A stretch of DNA of 64,000 bases. Source: Rhizobium sp. 11515TR (GTDB taxonomy: Bacteria; Pseudomonadota; Alphaproteobacteria; Rhizobiales; Rhizobiaceae). The stretch lies in the NCBI RefSeq assembly GCF_002277895.1, contig NZ_CP022998.1, positions 3,205,501-3,269,500 of the forward strand, written 5' to 3'. Below are positions 9,660 to 18,540 of the stretch, one piece after another (the first letter of the stretch is position 1; every line of letters starts with the position of its first letter). A model generated the notes under the pieces. The model was not told where the DNA came from and made no database searches. It saw only the letters and a list, made by a program, of their open reading frames with translations. The translations under genes were made by a program, and so were the position numbers.

Positions 9660-9707
9660 TCAGCGTGCCCACCACCAAACTGCAATGTTGTTCAAGGACA
9701 TGTTCAT
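9660..9707 (-). CDS. trpL: trp leader peptide TrpL
   Basis: This 15-residue ORF reads MNMSLNNIAVWWWAR, with three consecutive Trp codons followed by Ala-Arg-stop. It resembles the Sinorhizobium meliloti leader, which also ends in WWWAR. Ribosome stalling at the Trp codons when charged Trp-tRNA is scarce would favour the antiterminator and transcription of trpE(G). No Shine-Dalgarno precedes the ATG. A promoter placed so that transcription starts at or next to the ATG suggests a leaderless message, as known for S. meliloti. There the terminated RNA and the peptide also have reported trans roles. Confidence 0.92.
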   Translation of the reverse strand: MNMSLNNIAVWWWAR

Positions 9708-9715
9708 GGCGGGAA

Positions 9716-9744
9716 TTGTTAGCGTGAGATGCGGCGATGCGCAA
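9716..9744 (-). promoter_or_regulatory. Promoter of trpL-trpE(G)
   Basis: On the minus strand, TTGCGC (9744-9739), a 17-base spacer and TAACAA (9721-9716) lie 8 bases before the trpL ATG. This spacing places the transcription start at about the ATG itself. Confidence 0.55.
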
Positions 9745-9799
9745 GCCGCAATCTTGGGGAATAGGCAGAAACGATTTTTCGTCTCCGCCCATCCTTCTC

Positions 9800-11323
9800 T
9801 CATTCCTGCACTCTCGCCGCCTCGAAGAACTCTTCCGGCCCATCCACCTCGACCAGCCGCTTCCGGTCGATCACCCAGAAGCGATTGCCGACCGAGCGCA
9901 CGAAGCTGCGATCGTGCGAGACGAGAAGGCAACTTACCTCGTTCGCCGTCAGCTCGCCCTCCAGCGCCTCCTGGCCATCGATATCCAGATGGTTTGTCGG
10001 CTCGTCCAGCAGATAAAAGTTGGGATTGGTCAGCCGCAGCGCCAGCATGGCAAGCCGCGCCTTCTGCCCGCCGGACAGACGGCCGATCTCCTTGTCCTGC
10101 ATGTCGATACCGATGCCGACACCCACCAGCAGCGTGCGGGCGCGCTGTTCGCCGAGTTCGAACAGGCGCGTGATCATGCCGAGCGGCATGTCCTCTTGGC
10201 TGAGATTGGAGAGCGCCTGATCGCTGTAGCCGAGCACGAGCGATGGCGTCGGCTTGATCGAGCCGCCGGCAGCCTGATCAGCTATGGCCCTGCGGATCAT
10301 CTCCACCAGCCGCGTCTTGCCCGCGCCATTCTGCCCGAGCAGCACGATGCGATCGCCCTGACAAATCCACTGCTGTCCCGTCTTGAATAGCAAGGTGCCA
10401 TCAGGAGTCGTGACTATGGCATCCTCAAGCGTCAGAAGCACCTTGGCGTGGATGCCACGATTGGCGAGCTTGATCGAGCCGGAAGAGCGCTCGCGGTAAC
10501 CCGGCCTCGCGCCGTCCTCCAGCTTCTCGGCCCGCGCCTTCAGCTGCTTTGTCTTGACCGTCAGCAGGTCACTGCCGGAATTGACGCCGAGATTGTAGAG
10601 CTTGGCCGCCTGCTTGCGCAGCTGCTGCGCCGTCTTCATCTCCTTCTGGTAACGCCGCTCATCCGAGGCATCGACCTCGTTCAGCGCCGCCCGTGCCTTG
10701 CTATACGGCAGTGCATAGGTTTGCGACTGGTCCTGGCGCAGGAACAGGGTTCGATTGCAGACGGCATCAAGGAAGGCGCGGTCGTGGCTGGCGATGATGA
10801 CGGGCACGTCGCGCGGCAAGGCATTCAGCCAATCCTCCAGCAGCGCGATCTTGGCGAGATCGAGATGGTTGGTCGGCTCGTCCAGAAACAGCACGTCAGG
10901 CTCCGTCACCCATACGCGGGCAAGCATGGCAAGCCGCTGCCAGCCGCCGCTGAGCTGCGCCAACGTCCTCTCCCGCATCGTATCAGGCACGTCGAGCGAA
11001 TCGAGGGTGACATCGACACGCCAGCTCTCGCTCGCGACCTGCTCTTTGGGCAAAGCGCGCAAGACTGCCTCATAAAAGGAGACATCCAGCAGGTTCGCCG
11101 GCACATTCTGCTCGACATAGCCGACGCGCAGGCCCCGGGCGTGGGTGATCTCGCCCGTCGTCGGCTCCAGCCTGCCCGCAATGCAGTTGAGCAACGTGGT
11201 CTTGCCACGCCCATTCGCGGCAACGATACCAACGCGATCGCCGGCATCCACAGTGAAATTGAGATTGGAAAACAGCGGCGCACTCATAGTGACGCCCAGA
11301 TTGCGGAGATTGATCAGAGTCAT
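9800..11323 (-). CDS. ABC-F family ATPase (ribosome-associated translation factor or resistance protein)
   Basis: The 507-residue protein has two ABC ATPase domains and no membrane helices. Domain 1 has Walker A GRGKTT (around 38-43), signature LSGGW, Walker B VLFLDEPTNHLD. Domain 2 has GQNGAGKTR, LSGGQ and FYLLDEPTNHLD. A charged linker of about 80 residues (RRYQKEMKTAQQLRKQAAKLYNLG...) joins them, as in ABC-F proteins that enter the ribosomal E site. Members either restart stalled ribosomes or give resistance to ribosome-targeting antibiotics. The sequence alone does not decide. A short ORF with a strong Shine-Dalgarno in the leader suggests translation-dependent induction (inference). Confidence 0.9.
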   Translation of the reverse strand: MTLINLRNLGVTMSAPLFSNLNFTVDAGDRVGIVAANGRGKTTLLNCIAGRLEPTTGEITHARGLRVGYVEQNVPANLLDVSFYEAVLRALPKEQVASESWRVDVTLDSLDVPDTMRERTLAQLSGGWQRLAMLARVWVTEPDVLFLDEPTNHLDLAKIALLEDWLNALPRDVPVIIASHDRAFLDAVCNRTLFLRQDQSQTYALPYSKARAALNEVDASDERRYQKEMKTAQQLRKQAAKLYNLGVNSGSDLLTVKTKQLKARAEKLEDGARPGYRERSSGSIKLANRGIHAKVLLTLEDAIVTTPDGTLLFKTGQQWICQGDRIVLLGQNGAGKTRLVEMIRRAIADQAAGGSIKPTPSLVLGYSDQALSNLSQEDMPLGMITRLFELGEQRARTLLVGVGIGIDMQDKEIGRLSGGQKARLAMLALRLTNPNFYLLDEPTNHLDIDGQEALEGELTANEVSCLLVSHDRSFVRSVGNRFWVIDRKRLVEVDGPEEFFEAARVQE

Positions 11324-11509
11324 GGTCTTTTCCGGTCTCGATCGAGCATCTCAAGACATCACCGGCGGCTCCTTTTGCCGCGCTACGCCGATGCCGATGG
11401 CCCAAGCAGGCCAATGCTCGAAAACATGTTATGACGCGGCCGCGCGGATGCGTGAACTCGCGTCGCCCAAAGGGCAGACCAGAAGGATTGAGTGAGAAAC
11501 AGCCTCTGA

Positions 11510-11581
11510 TCAGCCCTGCAAACGCATCTGCAGGGCACGAGTCGGACCGAACTGGCGAATATGCCAGACTATCTTGGTCAT
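11510..11581 (-). CDS. Candidate 23-residue leader ORF upstream of the ABC-F gene
   Basis: A near-perfect Shine-Dalgarno (AGAGGAGGA, 5-6 bases before ATG) precedes a 23-codon ORF that starts MTKIVWHIRQ and ends MRLQG. It lies 186 bases before the ABC-F start, in the same orientation. Between the two lie small hairpins (GCCC TTT GGGC; a GCGGC/GCCGC stem whose loop exposes AAAAGGA) but no clear U tract. A promoter-like TTGTAA-17-TATTCG lies upstream. The rest of the 417-base stretch between the ABC-F and TonB-receptor genes (11324-11740) holds nothing else I can identify. Confidence 0.5.
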   Translation of the reverse strand: MTKIVWHIRQFGPTRALQMRLQG

Positions 11582-11621
11582 ACGGTCCTCCTCTCTTTTC
11601 TCGACGGTTAAAGACTGCATT

Positions 11622-11639
11622 GTTCGAATAGCATCGAAC
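11622..11639. promoter_or_regulatory. Palindrome overlapping the putative promoter of the ABC-F transcript
   Basis: GTTCGA-N6-TCGAAC is a perfect inverted repeat that overlaps the proposed -10 hexamer on the minus strand, 40 bases upstream of the short leader ORF. It has the form of a repressor operator. The protein that would bind it is unknown. Confidence 0.35.
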
Positions 11640-11740
11640 GCTGCCATTTACAATTGCGCAGATCGCCCGATGCCACGCGAGAGAGCAAAAAAGAGGCGAT
11701 GCCGAAGCATCGCCCAAGTTTGCTGCATCGATGTAACGGC

Positions 11741-13996
11741 TTAGAACCGTTGCGTCAGCGTGAGCTTGAAGGTCCGGCCAGGCTCGGAATAGTAGGATGC
11801 TGGCTGGGTTAGCGTGCCGCTGTAGGACGGCGCGTTGAGCGCGTCGTAATAGGTCTTGTTGAAGATGTTGTAGACGCCGCCGCGAATGCTGAGACCCTTC
11901 ACCTGCTCCGGTTCCCACCATGCCGTGAGGTCGAAGATGCCGTAGGCAGGGGTCTGCAGGGTGTCGCCCGTCTTCTTCGCCTCGCGAGCCGCGGTGATGA
12001 AGGTCAGGTCCGTTCCCCAGATGTCAGCCGCATAGCCAACGGTAAAGGCTGCCTTGGCCGGAGCGACGGAATTGATCCATTCTCCGGTGTCGGAATCCTT
12101 GCCGTTCACATAGGCAAGCGCGCCCTTGATATGGATGCCGTTGTCGAACGTCTTGTGCGCATTGACCTCGACACCGAACATGCGGACGTTGGCGCGATTG
12201 AAGTATTCGGTAATCCCGAGCGGATATGTACCTGTGGGATCACGATAATTCAGCGTGTCGATGAAGTTCTTGTACTTGTTATAGAAGGCGCCGATATGGC
12301 CACCGAAATCGTCATCGCCGAGATTCGTCCCGATTTCGATGCCATTGCTGGTCTCGGGCTTCAGGTCGGGATTGCCGTAGGTGACATAACCGCCGGGCAC
12401 GCCGTAGTTAACGTAGAGTTCGCTGACACTGGGCGCACGGAAGGCCATCGCCCACTGCGCATAAAGTTCGACATTGTCCTGCGGCTGATAGGATGCGCGC
12501 AGCTTCGGCGAGAAGCGGCTGTCGGATTGCCCAGGGGGCAAGCCATCGTAGTTGGCGCTGTCGCGATAGGCAGCGGTGTTCTTCGGCGAGTAATCATACC
12601 AGTCGAAGCGCAAGCCCGGCGTCAGATAGAAGTTGCTGGAGCCCAACTCGATCTTGTCATCGATGAAGAGGCCGACGCGCTTGCCATCGACATCGGGCAT
12701 ATCGGATTGGTTGGTGTGCAGGAAGGCGCAGGAAGCACGCCAACGCGGATTGTCGCAGCTATCTTTGCCGGCAGAATACTGGTGAACCTTGTCGAAGGCG
12801 ACATCGAGTCCAAAAGTAATTTGGTGATGCAGGCTGCCCGTGTCGAAAGACTTCGATGCGTTGCCGGCGAAGCCGATGCTGCGGTCTTCCATTTCATTAC
12901 GGCGCCAATAGTCGCCAATGACGGATGTATAACGGTAGCCTTCCACGCCACCTTCACGCAGAAGATTCTGCCAGTAGAAAACGGCATTGGCGGTATCAAG
13001 CAGCGAATCGGCGCTCTCGGCTTCGTATTTGTAATCGAGAGAAACGCGATTGCGCTCGACATTGTCTGTCCCGTTATAATTGCCGGGGCGGAAGTTTCCG
13101 ATCGGGCTCTGCAGGGTCATCAGATCGGTGGTTTTATCCTTGTTATAGTGCTCGGCCGTGATGCCGAAAGTACCGACGTCGGTATATTGACGGATCTTGA
13201 ACAGGCCGCTTCTCTGATTGTAGTCGGCCGGATTTGCCTCGGTACGCTTGGTCGAGTAGCCGCCGACATCGCCGTTGTTCTCAAGCTCATGACCATGCGT
13301 GTAGCCGCCCTGGAAGAGCACGGCAGTGTTGTCGATGCGCTTGGCAACGGCGGCAGCACCGCCGATGCTCCGGTCGTCGCCATTATAGCCGAACTTGAAG
13401 ACGCCGCCCCAGGTGGAGCCGGGCGTGATCAGATCTTCCGGCTCCAGAGTGCGAAGCACGAAGGCACCACCGAGAGCGCCTGAGCCGGCACGGCTTGAAT
13501 CGGCGCCGCGCACGATATCGACGCTGGAAAGCGCATTGAAATCGAAGCTGTTGACGCCACCATTGCCACCATTATTGGCGCCGCTAGCGTTGCCGCGCGA
13601 AGCATCAAGAAGGAAAGGAATTTGGATACCGTCGACCGTGGTCAAAACGCGGTCGTCACCTAGACCACGAATATTGACGCCGCCGGTAGCGCGGTTGAAG
13701 CCGAGGCCGACTTCCGTGCTGCGGCCGAGATCTTCGATACGTGTGATCTGCTTGTCGTCGATATCCTTGGCCGTCGTCTCGCTTGTGGTCGGAGAGTCGG
13801 CGAGCACATCCTTGTTCGCCTTACCCTTCCCCGTCACCACGATCGGTTTCAGGTTGGTAACGCGATCGCCCTTGGCGGCCTCGCCCGTCGCCTCTTCATT
13901 TTGAGCGGCTGTTTGCGCAAAAGATGTCGTCGTCAGCCCAAGGGCCAGAAACGCGGTGCACGCCAAGAGAACCGAGCGGGATCGCCGGACAACCAT
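11741..13996 (-). CDS. TonB-dependent haem/haemoglobin-type outer-membrane receptor
   Basis: This is a TonB-dependent receptor of about 751 residues in the haemoglobin/transferrin/lactoferrin family, similar in kind to rhizobial haem receptors such as ShmR. A signal peptide (VLLACTAFLALGLTTTSFAQ) is followed by a TonB box-like PIVVTG, the plug domain (NIRGLGDDRVLTTVDGIQIPF, SVDIVRGADSSRAGSGALGGAF) and a 22-strand barrel ending in Phe (KLTLTQRF). FRAP (FRAPSVSELY) and NPDL motifs are present, but no His lies between them, unlike the classical haem receptors. The start at 13996 has AAAGGA six bases upstream; a second ATG lies two codons before. Two IRO boxes sit at its promoter. Confidence 0.9.
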   Translation of the reverse strand: MVVRRSRSVLLACTAFLALGLTTTSFAQTAAQNEEATGEAAKGDRVTNLKPIVVTGKGKANKDVLADSPTTSETTAKDIDDKQITRIEDLGRSTEVGLGFNRATGGVNIRGLGDDRVLTTVDGIQIPFLLDASRGNASGANNGGNGGVNSFDFNALSSVDIVRGADSSRAGSGALGGAFVLRTLEPEDLITPGSTWGGVFKFGYNGDDRSIGGAAAVAKRIDNTAVLFQGGYTHGHELENNGDVGGYSTKRTEANPADYNQRSGLFKIRQYTDVGTFGITAEHYNKDKTTDLMTLQSPIGNFRPGNYNGTDNVERNRVSLDYKYEAESADSLLDTANAVFYWQNLLREGGVEGYRYTSVIGDYWRRNEMEDRSIGFAGNASKSFDTGSLHHQITFGLDVAFDKVHQYSAGKDSCDNPRWRASCAFLHTNQSDMPDVDGKRVGLFIDDKIELGSSNFYLTPGLRFDWYDYSPKNTAAYRDSANYDGLPPGQSDSRFSPKLRASYQPQDNVELYAQWAMAFRAPSVSELYVNYGVPGGYVTYGNPDLKPETSNGIEIGTNLGDDDFGGHIGAFYNKYKNFIDTLNYRDPTGTYPLGITEYFNRANVRMFGVEVNAHKTFDNGIHIKGALAYVNGKDSDTGEWINSVAPAKAAFTVGYAADIWGTDLTFITAAREAKKTGDTLQTPAYGIFDLTAWWEPEQVKGLSIRGGVYNIFNKTYYDALNAPSYSGTLTQPASYYSEPGRTFKLTLTQRF

Positions 13997-14109
13997 AACC
14001 ATTCCTTTCGAACTGCTTCACCGGGCTGGCTGGTTGCTGCATCGAAAGCAGGCAAGGGGCTGGCTAGGTTATCTTGTTAACGGGCGGAAATATTCCGCCT
14101 TCTTTCTGC

Positions 14110-14138
14110 CGCATAAAAAACATGAGTATTATTGTCAA
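14110..14138 (-). promoter_or_regulatory. Promoter of the TonB receptor
   Basis: On the minus strand, TTGACA (14138-14133), a 17-base spacer and TATGCG (14115-14110) form a promoter whose -35 region and spacer are covered by the first IRO box. Repression by a bound iron regulator would follow naturally. Confidence 0.55.
14123..14137. promoter_or_regulatory. IRO box 1 (RirA-type iron-responsive operator)
   Basis: TGAGTATTATTGTCA fits the rhizobial iron-responsive operator TGA-N9-TCA exactly. It overlaps the -35 of the receptor promoter. Confidence 0.65.
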
Positions 14139-14159
14139 TATATTTGACGCACTTAATCA

Positions 14160-14174
14160 TGAATAAAATTGTCA
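14160..14174. promoter_or_regulatory. IRO box 2 (RirA-type iron-responsive operator)
   Basis: TGAATAAAATTGTCA is a second exact TGA-N9-TCA match, 37 bases from the first. Both share the TTGTCA half. It is upstream of the receptor promoter and could also influence the divergent gene. Confidence 0.6.
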
Positions 14175-14270
14175 TCTTTTAATACAAGAAGCGAACGTTG
14201 CTGAATTGCAACGAAATGACAGCCTCGCGCGTTCTATCGGCATCATCATTAGAATTGGCTGAATTACTTG

Positions 14271-15116
14271 ATGCTGTTTAGAATTGTTTCATTAGTCTCC
14301 GCCGCCATCCTTCTCATGGCCGCCTCTCTCCCGCAAACCGGCCCGATACCCGAGCAAAAACCGGATCAGGAACAAGTTCAGCCGGATGGCAAAGCGCCGA
14401 TTCCGGCAGAAAAACCCGAAGCATCATCCAATAGCCCTGTCGTTCCGGCGGAAAAGCCGACGGCTCAACCGGAAGAAAAGCCGGCGTCACAGCCGGAGGA
14501 GCAGACAGGTGGCGAACAGATGCAGGGTCCTCCCCGCCCGCCTCTGACCATCGCTTCCGAACCGGACGATGAGCACCAGGCCTGCTTGAAGGCGCTGACC
14601 GCCATCGGAGCAACCTTCAAGGAGATCGCCCGCATCGACGATGGCAATGGCTGCGGCATCGACAAGCCAATCGCGCTTAGCTCTCCGCTGCCGGGCATAG
14701 AATTCAAGCCCGAAGGGAAAATGCGCTGCGAAGCCGCCCTCGCTTTGGCTCAATGGATGAGGGAAAGTGTCATCCCCTCAGCCGCGGCATTGGACAATGG
14801 CAAGATCATCACGATCAATCAGGCGTCGACCTATGTCTGCCGGCTGCGCAACAATGCTTCCACCGGCAAGATTTCCGAGCATGCCCGCGGCAACGCCATA
14901 GATGTCGCGAGTTTTACCTTCGAAAACGGCAAGACCGTCGCAATCGAACCGCGCCGCGAAGATCCGACGCTGACAGGCGCATTCCAGCGTGCAGCCAGTG
15001 CGTCTGCCTGCCTCTATTTCACGACCGTATTGGACCCGGAAAGCGACGCTGCCCACGAGACCCACTTTCATCTCGACGTCATCGAAAGGAACGGCGGCTT
15101 TCGATACTGCCACTAG
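14271..15116 (+). CDS. Extensin-like family protein, exported
   Basis: An N-terminal signal or anchor (FRIVSLVSAAILLMAASLP) is followed by a Pro/Glu/Gln/Lys-rich low-complexity linker (about 25-95) that recalls plant extensins. The globular extensin-like C-terminal domain (PF06904 type) spans about 103-281. Within it HARGNAIDV and THFHLD provide His/Asp residues spaced like the zinc ligands of LAS-type (VanY/DD-peptidase-like) enzymes. The Cys residues probably pair in the periplasm. A cell-wall or peptidoglycan-linked role is likely but unproven. It is divergent from the TonB receptor. The Shine-Dalgarno is poor, and the TTG just before the ATG is an alternative start. Confidence 0.8.
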   Translation: MLFRIVSLVSAAILLMAASLPQTGPIPEQKPDQEQVQPDGKAPIPAEKPEASSNSPVVPAEKPTAQPEEKPASQPEEQTGGEQMQGPPRPPLTIASEPDDEHQACLKALTAIGATFKEIARIDDGNGCGIDKPIALSSPLPGIEFKPEGKMRCEAALALAQWMRESVIPSAAALDNGKIITINQASTYVCRLRNNASTGKISEHARGNAIDVASFTFENGKTVAIEPRREDPTLTGAFQRAASASACLYFTTVLDPESDAAHETHFHLDVIERNGGFRYCH

Positions 15117-15159
15117 AAACGCATCGTAGGCCTGGTCCCGCGGTGACCTTTGAACCTCG

Positions 15160-16005
15160 TCATACCCCGAGGCTTGCATTCGAGAACCATAGGTCTCTAT
15201 AGATCGCCACCGCCGTTTCATCCGGCGCTCGCTCTTGAGTGAGCCAAACCGACTGAATGGAGCGAGCCTCGCCGCCATTCGGAATTTTCGCGGATTGCAT
15301 GGGATCGGATGCCCCGATGCAGGGGATGAAATAGGCGGGCATCAAGGCACGAGCGCTGAACCCGGTATCCTCGCGGGTAATTATGACGGCAAGCCCGACC
15401 TTCTCGTTGGCCTGCCAGGGCACGATGAGCCGGCCTCCGGGTCGCAACGCCTGCAGCCATGACTTCGGCGGCGCCACCACGCCGGCACTCACATAGATCA
15501 GATCGGTATCCGGAAGCTTGAACGAAGTCGCATCGGTACAGATGACGGAAACGTCTTTATAGGAGGTGAGATTGTCTCGCGTGCGGCCGGCCAGTGCCTC
15601 ATCGATCTCGATGGCATGGACATGTCCGCCCGGTGTCACCAGCGTTGAGAGAATGGCGGTGTAGTATCCCGTCCCCGTGCCGATCTGAACGACGGTTTCG
15701 CCGGGCTTCGGGGCGACGGCACCCAGGAAAGCAGCGTGGAGAAACGGCTCGCCATTGTTGATGCCCTTAGACTTGTCCAAGGCGACCAGAACATTCTGGT
15801 AGAGGAACGTGGGATCGGCGTTCGGGGTTTCCAGGTAGTGGCGACCGGCCCTGATCTGCCAAGGCCCCGGCCCCATGAATGCCTCACGCCTGACGAGGCG
15901 GAAGGCCCGCTCCTGCCTTTCATCGGAAGAATTGCTGGCAGCTGCCATCATCTTCGCATGGAAATCCCGTATCTCATCCAAACTTGCGCGGCCGTCAGCA
16001 GTCAC
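15160..16005 (-). CDS. Protein-L-isoaspartate O-methyltransferase-like protein
   Basis: This 281-residue SAM-dependent methyltransferase is related to PCMT. Motif I VVQIGTGTGYYTAILS is at about 103-118, followed by VHAIEIDEALAGRTRDNL, then LIYVSAGVVAPPKSWLQALRPGGRLIVPW. In true PCMT motif I usually reads IGTGSGYQ. The N-terminal region is longer than in classical PCMT (about 210 residues), and a C-terminal extension is present, so the substrate may differ from isoaspartyl protein. Translation begins at a GTG with GGAG seven bases upstream. It converges with the extensin-like gene. Confidence 0.75.
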   Translation of the reverse strand: MTADGRASLDEIRDFHAKMMAAASNSSDERQERAFRLVRREAFMGPGPWQIRAGRHYLETPNADPTFLYQNVLVALDKSKGINNGEPFLHAAFLGAVAPKPGETVVQIGTGTGYYTAILSTLVTPGGHVHAIEIDEALAGRTRDNLTSYKDVSVICTDATSFKLPDTDLIYVSAGVVAPPKSWLQALRPGGRLIVPWQANEKVGLAVIITREDTGFSARALMPAYFIPCIGASDPMQSAKIPNGGEARSIQSVWLTQERAPDETAVAIYRDLWFSNASLGV

Positions 16006-16165
16006 GATCTGTCTCCGTCTTAACGATGCTTGGAGCGTGCCGATTTGTTTCGGATTTCGTCAAGGTCAATACGTTAGATATCCTACCAAAATTGGATGGC
16101 AATAGGTGCGGGCGAAGCTGCCAAGCCGGCACTTCCAGACCGATAAGTTGAATCGGATTCTGAAC

Positions 16166-17848
16166 TTAAAACAGTCCTTCGATGTAGCCCTGATCATTGA
16201 GGAAAATCCTCTCGGCCGCCGGCGATTTCGGCAGGCCGGGCATGGTCATGATCTCGCCGGTGATGACGACGACAAAGCCGGCCCCGGCGGAAAGCCGTAC
16301 CTCGCGAACGGGTACGATATGGCCTTCAGGTGCTCCCCGGACATTCGGATCGGTCGAGAAGGAATATTGCGTCTTCGCCATGCAGACCGGCAGATGCCCA
16401 TAACCCTGGTCTTCCCAGGACCTGAGCTGATCGCGCACGGCCTTGTCGGCGGTCACCTCGCCGGCATGGTAGATCTTCGAGGCGACGATCTCGATCTTCT
16501 CCAGGAGCGGCAGATTATCCGGATAAAGCGGCTGAAATTTCGCCTGCCCAGATTCGGCAAGCTCGACCACCTTGTGCGCGAGCTCGGTTATGCCGGCTGA
16601 ACCTTCAGCCCAGTGGCGGCAAAGGATCGCCTCGGCACCGAGCCGCGCGACATAATTCTTCAGTGCCTCGATTTCGGCATCGGTATCGGAGACGAAATGA
16701 TTGATGGCGACGACGACGGGCACGCCGAATTTGCGGACATTGGCGACATGCCGGCCGAGATTGGCACAGCCCTTCACCAGAGCTTCCACATTCTCCTTGC
16801 CGAGATCGTCCTTCTTGACGCCACCGTTCATCTTCAAGGCCCGTACGGTTGCGACGATGACGGCTGCATCCGGCGACAGCCCGGACTTTCGGCATTTGAT
16901 ATCGAAGAATTTCTCTGCACCGAGATCGGCGCCGAAGCCGGCTTCCGTCACCACGTAATCGGCAAGCTTCAACGCCGTGCGCGTCGCGATTACCGAATTG
17001 CAGCCATGTGCGATATTGGCGAAGGGGCCGCCATGCACCAGCGCCGGATTGTTCTCCAGCGTCTGCACGAGGTTCGGCTGCATGGCGTCCTTCAGGAGCA
17101 CGGCCATGGCGCCGTCAGCCTTCAGATCACGGGCATAAACAGGCGTGCGGTCGCGACGATAGCCGATGATGATGTTGCCGAGCCGCTTTTCCAGATCCTT
17201 GAGATCGGATGCCAGACAGAGGATTGCCATCACCTCGGAGGCGACGGTGATATCGAAGCCGCCCTCACGCGGAAAACCGTTCGCGACGCCGCCGAGCGAC
17301 GATACGATATCGCGCAGCGCGCGGTCGTTCATGTCCATTGCGCGGCGCCAGGTGATGCGCCTGATATCGATATTCTGCTCGTTCCCCCAGTAGATGTGAT
17401 TGTCGATCAGCGCGGCGAGCAGATTATGGGCCGACGTGATCGCATGAAAATCGCCGGTGAAGTGAAGGTTGATATCTTCCATCGGGATGACCTGCGCGTA
17501 ACCGCCGCCGGCCGCCCCGCCCTTCACGCCGAAGCATGGGCCAAGCGACGCCTCGCGCACGCACACCACCGCCTTCTTGCCGATGCGGTTCAGGCCATCG
17601 CCAAGGCCGACCGTCGTCGTGGTCTTGCCCTCGCCCGCAGGCGTCGGATTGATCGCCGTGACAAGGATCAGCTTGCCATCCTTCTTGCCGGCCTGCGCCG
17701 CAATGAACGCGGCACCGATCTTTGCCTTGTCATAGCCGTAAGGTGCGAGATCTTCCGCCGGAATACCGAGCTTTGCGCCGATCTCCATAATTGGCAACTT
17801 CTTCGCCGCGCGCGCGATCTCGATATCGGATGCCACTGTCGTCGCCAT
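16166..17848 (-). CDS. fhs: Formate-tetrahydrofolate ligase
   Basis: The enzyme joins formate to tetrahydrofolate with ATP, giving 10-formyl-THF in one-carbon metabolism. The 560-residue length agrees with the family. The P-loop [13 protein letters not shown] spans 69-81, and other family blocks are visible: [33 protein letters not shown] (read as key residues of the folate site), [10 protein letters not shown], and [14 protein letters not shown] near the C terminus. A longer frame to 17989 exists, but the ATG at 17848 begins the conserved sequence ([16 protein letters not shown]). It is a single gene, divergent from the UPF0114 gene. Confidence 0.95.
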   Translation of the reverse strand: MATTVASDIEIARAAKKLPIMEIGAKLGIPAEDLAPYGYDKAKIGAAFIAAQAGKKDGKLILVTAINPTPAGEGKTTTTVGLGDGLNRIGKKAVVCVREASLGPCFGVKGGAAGGGYAQVIPMEDINLHFTGDFHAITSAHNLLAALIDNHIYWGNEQNIDIRRITWRRAMDMNDRALRDIVSSLGGVANGFPREGGFDITVASEVMAILCLASDLKDLEKRLGNIIIGYRRDRTPVYARDLKADGAMAVLLKDAMQPNLVQTLENNPALVHGGPFANIAHGCNSVIATRTALKLADYVVTEAGFGADLGAEKFFDIKCRKSGLSPDAAVIVATVRALKMNGGVKKDDLGKENVEALVKGCANLGRHVANVRKFGVPVVVAINHFVSDTDAEIEALKNYVARLGAEAILCRHWAEGSAGITELAHKVVELAESGQAKFQPLYPDNLPLLEKIEIVASKIYHAGEVTADKAVRDQLRSWEDQGYGHLPVCMAKTQYSFSTDPNVRGAPEGHIVPVREVRLSAGAGFVVVITGEIMTMPGLPKSPAAERIFLNDQGYIEGLF

Positions 17849-18015
17849 AAGTCTCGCCCCCGAACATACGGTCATTTCCCTGTCGGGATAAACCAATATG
17901 TATCGGGTGTGAATAGTGGCGTAGCACTCTGCTCGTCGAAACGCACCGCCTTGTCTCACGACGTTGGCATGCCTATTTTCGGCGTCCAATCCAAACCGAG
18001 AAAGAAGGAAAAGAT

Positions 18016-18522
18016 ATGAAGTCCCTGGAATTGCTGGTCGAGCGCATTATCCTCTCCAGTCGCTGGCTCCTGGTGATCTTCTATCTCGGCCTTGCCGCTT
18101 CGCTCGCCGTCTACGCGGTCTCGTTCGCCTACAAGTTCTACAAGGTGGCGATCAACGTCTTCGCCTATGACGAAGCGGACATGATCCTCGCCATTCTCGG
18201 CCTCATCGATGCCGCCCTGGTGGCAAGCCTGATCGTCATGGTGATGATTTCCGGCTATGAGAATTTCGTCAGCCGCTTCGACGAAGCCGAAGGTGAGGTT
18301 TCCTTCCTCGGCAAGCTCGATTCAGGCAGCCTCAAGATCAAGGTCGCATCCTCGATCGTCGCCATTTCCTCGATCCACCTGCTGCAAATCTTCCTGAACG
18401 CCACGCAATATGACAACGCCAAGCTGATGTGGTTCACCATCATCCACCTCGCCTTTGTCGTCTCGGCACTGTTGCTGGGCTTCTTGGAGAAGATCATGGC
18501 GAAGGCCAAAGCCAAAGGATAG
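18016..18522 (+). CDS. UPF0114 (YqhA/TIGR00645) family membrane protein
   Basis: This 168-residue protein has four hydrophobic helices ([41 protein letters not shown]; a third around [34 protein letters not shown]). The conserved cytoplasmic segment [12 protein letters not shown] matches the YqhA family of inner-membrane proteins, whose function is unknown. The C terminus is Lys/Ala-rich. A Shine-Dalgarno-like AAGGAAAAG precedes the ATG. It converges with the exported ClpP-fold gene, 18 bases away. Confidence 0.85.
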   Translation: MKSLELLVERIILSSRWLLVIFYLGLAASLAVYAVSFAYKFYKVAINVFAYDEADMILAILGLIDAALVASLIVMVMISGYENFVSRFDEAEGEVSFLGKLDSGSLKIKVASSIVAISSIHLLQIFLNATQYDNAKLMWFTIIHLAFVVSALLLGFLEKIMAKAKAKG

Positions 18523-18540
18523 CTAAGGCTGGACCCGCGG

